NCBI GenBank assembly: GCA_009692155.1
Contig: SHZW01000002.1
Coordinates: 1 to 64,000, forward strand
Length of the DNA stretch: 64,000 nucleotides
Reading direction: 5' to 3'
Source: Nitrospiraceae bacterium
GTDB lineage: Bacteria; Nitrospirota; Nitrospiria; Nitrospirales; Nitrospiraceae
Part shown: positions 60,988 to 64,000 of the stretch, piece by piece
Position numbering within the stretch: position 1 is the stretch's first letter
Layout: each line of letters begins with the position of its first letter
Made by a program: the position numbers and the translations under genes
Notes under the pieces: generated by a model
Databases searched by the model: none
Seen by the model: only the letters and a program-made list of their open reading frames with translations
What the model was told of the DNA's origin: nothing

Positions 60988-61402
60988 GGTGAACCTTGAA
61001 CTGCGCGATCAGCTCCGCGACGCGGCGGCGGAGGACGTTGTTCATGACCACGCAGGGAATGGCGACCAGCAGGCCCATCGCTGTGGCTTTCAGGGCCAGG
61101 CTTAAGCCGATCATGATCGTGCTGACGGCCATGGTACCGGACGTGCCCATCGTATGGAACGTCAACATGATGCCCAATACGGTGCCCAGGAGGCCGATGT
61201 AGGGGGCATTGGCGGCGACGGTGCCGATGATCACCAGACGTTTAGTCAGGGCGATCTCAAGTTCCTGCAGGCCTGGAAACTGCTGCACATTCAGTCGGCG
61301 GTAAAACAGCCATCGCTCGACCGCGACGGCGACGGACCAAATGCTCAGGACCAGGAGGAGTCCAATGACTCCGTAGTCGATGGTTTCTTTTATCACATCC
61401 AT
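60977..61402 (-). CDS. exbB: Biopolymer transport protein ExbB (MotA/TolQ family)
   Basis: A short, 141-residue ExbB with three membrane helices: GVIGLLLVLSIWSVAVAVER, then after a loop VAANAPYIGLLGTVLGIMLT and KATAMGLLVAIPCVVMNN. The GLLGTV-GI motif and the conserved Thr of helix 3 region are visible. At this length it resembles the TonB2-system ExbB rather than the 240-residue E. coli protein. First gene of a six-gene minus-strand operon. Confidence 0.94.
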   Translation of the reverse strand: MDVIKETIDYGVIGLLLVLSIWSVAVAVERWLFYRRLNVQQFPGLQELEIALTKRLVIIGTVAANAPYIGLLGTVLGIMLTFHTMGTSGTMAVSTIMIGLSLALKATAMGLLVAIPCVVMNNVLRRRVAELIAQFKVHHGS

Positions 61403-61446
61403 AAATGAATCACCTCTGACTGGCCGCTTGTTTTTAATAAATGAAT

Positions 61447-61489
61447 TTGATAAGCAGTATCAATAGCAAAGCTGTGCAGGCCCTGTCAA
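61447..61489 (-). promoter_or_regulatory. Promoter of the exbB operon with an overlapping palindromic operator, possibly Fur-type
   Basis: On the minus strand TTGACA (61489-61484) and TATTGA (61465-61460) are 18 bases apart. The perfect palindrome TTGATA-N5-TATCAA (61447-61463) covers the -10 region. Fur boxes are AT-rich inverted repeats containing GATAAT-like halves, so repression by iron-bound Fur is a reasonable but unproven reading. Confidence 0.55.
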
Positions 61490-61568
61490 TAGTAATTTTC
61501 ACGCGAAATATCTTCATGCTTAACGTACATCATGCAGCGGGTTTGCCTGGTCATTGCGGCCCTCGACG

Positions 61569-62690
61569 CTACGTGCGCAGATGTTGTTCGAAGAGCACGG
61601 TATGGGTGGCATTCACCTGTAATTCAACGGGCGTGCCGACCGGATAGACGGTGGTCGATGGTTCGCTGCTGTGGACGACGCGGCCTGAGGGGAGACCGAT
61701 CGTATAGAGGTTTTCCGAGCCGTGAAATTGACGGGCCAGAATGTGCGTGGTGCTCTGTGCGAGGAGCGCGATATGGACGTCGTCCGGGCGGATCATCACC
61801 ACCACGGTGGCTCCGCCCCGGTAGTCGGGTTGGTGGGGAAATTCGCCGATCTCCGTGACGACCTTGCCGCGTTCGATCGTTCCAGGAATAAAGTCTGCCT
61901 GGCCGACGAAGTCCGCGACGAACGGCGTGGACGGCGTATGGTAAATCGCTTCCGGCGTGTCGAGTTGTTCGAGCCGGCCGTTGTTCAGTACAGCGATCCG
62001 GTCGGCCATCGCAAAAGCTTCGTCGTGATCGTGGGTGACGAGGATCGCGGTCGTTTTGGTCCGCCGCAGCAGGTCGTGGAGGTCTTCCCGCATCTTGCCG
62101 GCCATGTCCGGATCGAGGTTGCTGAAGGGTTCATCCAGCAGGAGGACAGCCGGTTTCTGTACCAGTGCCCGGGCCAGCGCTACACGCTGCTGCTGGCCGC
62201 CGGACAGCTCATGAGGATAGCGCGCAGCGAGATCGGTCAGTCCGACCATCTCCAGCATCAGGCGCACCTGCGTCGCTCGTTCATCAGTAGAAAGCTTCTG
62301 AAGCCCAAATGCCACGTTGTCCTGGACGCGCAGGTGGGGGAAGAGGGCATATTCCTGAAAGACCATGCCGATGCGACGCTGTTCGGTCGGAATGAGATGG
62401 CCCGGTGCCGACACCAGCCGGCCTTCGAGATGGATCTCGCCGCCAGTCACAGGCTCGAAGCCCGCGATGGCGCGCAGTGTTGTGGTCTTCCCGCACCCCG
62501 AAGGGCCCAACAGGCAGATGATCTCGCCTTCCAGTGCGGCGAAAGAAATATCGGTGATCGCCGGCCGATCCATCCCATAGATGCAAGAGACATTGCGGAG
62601 CTCCAGCACCGTCGGGCGATGCTGGTCGTGCTGCGGATTGCCAGGCCGCCGGCTGTGCTCGATGGAAGGCATGGGTTCGGAATGGAACAT
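61569..62690 (-). CDS. ABC transporter ATP-binding protein, ferric iron type (FbpC-like)
   Basis: A 373-residue ATPase. Walker A GPSGCGKTTTLRAIAG, Q-loop FQEYALFPHL, signature LSGGQQQRVALARAL, Walker B AVLLLDEPFSNLD and H-loop ILVTHDHDEAFAMADRI are all present. A C-terminal TOBE-type domain (about 250-370) includes VVVMIRPDDVHIALLA. The ATG at 62690 is preferred to an upstream in-frame start inside the permease gene. It is coupled to the FbpB-like permease and lies next to the TonB system, which fits periplasmic Fe3+ import. Confidence 0.9.
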   Translation of the reverse strand: MFHSEPMPSIEHSRRPGNPQHDQHRPTVLELRNVSCIYGMDRPAITDISFAALEGEIICLLGPSGCGKTTTLRAIAGFEPVTGGEIHLEGRLVSAPGHLIPTEQRRIGMVFQEYALFPHLRVQDNVAFGLQKLSTDERATQVRLMLEMVGLTDLAARYPHELSGGQQQRVALARALVQKPAVLLLDEPFSNLDPDMAGKMREDLHDLLRRTKTTAILVTHDHDEAFAMADRIAVLNNGRLEQLDTPEAIYHTPSTPFVADFVGQADFIPGTIERGKVVTEIGEFPHQPDYRGGATVVVMIRPDDVHIALLAQSTTHILARQFHGSENLYTIGLPSGRVVHSSEPSTTVYPVGTPVELQVNATHTVLFEQHLRT

Positions 62691-62698
62691 GATAATGC

Positions 62699-64000
62699 CT
62701 AGGCAGCCCGCCAATCTTTCGAGATCAACAACAGAATCGCCGGGATGGTCATAATGACGATCAACAGCGCGGACGGCGCGGCCAGTTGGTAGTATTCCTC
62801 GCTGGCCTCAAGCCATACGCGGACGGCCAGCGTGTCGAAGCCGACCGGCCGAAGCAGAAGAGTCGCTGGTAATTCCTTCATGCTCTGCAGGAACATCAGC
62901 ACCCACGCCGCGATGAAGCCGCTTCGCACGAGCGGTAGCGTCACGCGGCGGAGCGTTGCCGCCGTGCCGAACCCGAGGCTGCGCGACGCTTCCTCCAGAT
63001 TGGGCGTGACCTGCTGCAGGGCCGGCTCCATGGATTGCAGGCCGGCCGGCAAAAAATGCACGACGTAGGCGATGACCAGTACGGCCGCTGTTCCGTACCA
63101 GAACGGCGCGAGATGCGAAAAAATCACCAGTAATGCCAGGGCACCGACTGGTCCAGGCAGGACGTAACCGGCATAGGCGGCCTGCAGGCACAGAAGATTC
63201 AGCCGTGACGGCCGTCGGCTGGCGAGATAGGCGAGGGGCAGGCCGATCAACACGGCGCAGGTCGCGGCGAGCCCGGACAGAAACGCGCTGTTCCAGACGA
63301 ATCCGAAAAAGCGGGCGTCCACGGCCCCCGACGATACCGCCGAAACACTCCACTGCACCAGCAGCAGCGCGGGTACACCGAACGAAGCGGCGAACACGCC
63401 GATCGTGTAGACGCTGGCGAACAGTGCGCCGAGCGGGCTGCACTGTCGCCGGGCCCGCGCCCGGTAGCGGCCCGTCGTTTGAAAGAATCTGCTCTGCTGC
63501 CGGAACCATCGCTCGGTGATCAGGAAGATCAACGCGACGATCACGAGAAGCAGGCTCAGGATGCTGGCGGCGGTCGGGTCGTACCGGCCGGTGATCTGTT
63601 GATAGACCGCATACGTGAGCGTCTGGTAACGGAGCAACGACACGGCGCCGAAATCCGAAACCACGTAGAGGACGACCAGCGACAAGCCGGCCACGATCGC
63701 CGGACGCATCAGAGGAAGCGTGACGCGGAAGAGGGTGCCGGCTCGGGAAACGCCGCAGGCCCGTGCGACTTCTTCGTACGACACGTTCAGGTTAAGAAAC
63801 GCAGCCCTGGCGAGCAGGTAGACGAACGGAAATGTATTCAATGTCATCACCAACGCCGCGCCCGCATAACTATGGGGCGATGGGAGATGGCTGTCGGGAC
63901 CGGCCAGAATCTGCCAGGCCGACTCAATCGGACCGCTGGCCCCAAGGAGATGGCTATAGATGTAGGCCAGCACATAGGAGGGAATCGTCAGCGGCAGCAC
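62699..64000 (-). CDS. ABC transporter permease, ferric iron type (FbpB-like), partial
   Basis: The last 433 residues of a double-domain permease; the start is beyond the window end. Both EAA loops that contact the ATPase are present: EEVARACGVSRAGTLFRVTL and EEASRSLGFGTAATLRRVTL. At least ten membrane helices are visible. The fused two-domain arrangement is typical of FbpB/SfuB ferric transporters. The expected periplasmic iron-binding protein (FbpA) is not in the window and probably lies upstream. Confidence 0.9.
   Translation of the reverse strand: MLPLTIPSYVLAYIYSHLLGASGPIESAWQILAGPDSHLPSPHSYAGAALVMTLNTFPFVYLLARAAFLNLNVSYEEVARACGVSRAGTLFRVTLPLMRPAIVAGLSLVVLYVVSDFGAVSLLRYQTLTYAVYQQITGRYDPTAASILSLLLVIVALIFLITERWFRQQSRFFQTTGRYRARARRQCSPLGALFASVYTIGVFAASFGVPALLLVQWSVSAVSSGAVDARFFGFVWNSAFLSGLAATCAVLIGLPLAYLASRRPSRLNLLCLQAAYAGYVLPGPVGALALLVIFSHLAPFWYGTAAVLVIAYVVHFLPAGLQSMEPALQQVTPNLEEASRSLGFGTAATLRRVTLPLVRSGFIAAWVLMFLQSMKELPATLLLRPVGFDTLAVRVWLEASEEYYQLAAPSALLIVIMTIPAILLLISKDWRAA

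Overview
This 64 kb window is GC-rich and densely packed. It looks like the chromosome of a member of the Nitrospirota, most likely a Nitrospira relative. That is an inference from gene content: a five-subunit-type 2-oxoacid:ferredoxin oxidoreductase accessory subunit, class I short KARI, hisIE fusion, short-form HisG and a T-box before leuA. No rRNA, CRISPR array, phage, transposase or integrase gene was seen.

Layout. 1-3.2 kb (minus): end of an oxidoreductase operon behind a strong promoter, a frameshifted TPR protein, YciI and DUF2203 proteins. 3.3-16 kb (plus): rho-rpmE, prfA-prmC, murA, then an almost complete histidine operon (hisG, D, B, H, a lipoprotein, A, F, IE) ending in a HIT protein. 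16-22.7 kb is an accessory stretch: toxin-antitoxin pairs, small orphan genes, a 5'-truncated acetate-transporter gene, two orphan gene tails and several palindromic repeats. 22.8-29.2 kb: dnaG-rpoD, a tRNA with anticodon CAT, a zinc-ribbon coiled-coil protein, RNase HIII, RNase P RNA and a glutaredoxin. 29.2-42.8 kb: branched-chain amino-acid genes (ilvB, N, C; T-box-leuA; leuB) interleaved with psd-pssA, asd, an NHL protein, spoIID-like and queA. 43-45.8 kb: caspase-fold lipoprotein, SurA-N-like protein, RDD protein. 45.9-56.5 kb: mreBCD-mrdA-rodA elongasome operon, rng, dprA (frameshifted) and topA. 56.5-64 kb (minus): exbB-exbD-tonB-PepSY-secreted protein-TonB receptor, and an Fbp-type ferric-iron ABC transporter cut by the window end.

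The most unusual feature is a set of nine intergenic inverted repeats. Each arm is built from imperfect tandem units of exactly 7 bases (8 at one locus). The unit sequence differs from locus to locus, but the two arms of any one locus remain complementary. They sit between co-directional genes in the prmC-murA, his, rpoD-tRNA, ilv and rodA-rng regions. I know of no described family defined by period rather than sequence.

Other structure not explained by genes: three copies of a ~123-bp palindromic element (one between the leuA T-box and leuA), three hairpin elements sharing a 15-base flank with a compensatory base-pair change, and two places (after the HIT gene and after a small TPR gene) where a synonymously diverged copy of the gene's 3' end reappears beyond a short inserted segment. 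Two C-terminal frameshifts (the TPR protein and dprA) can each be undone by a single base and may be real or sequencing errors.
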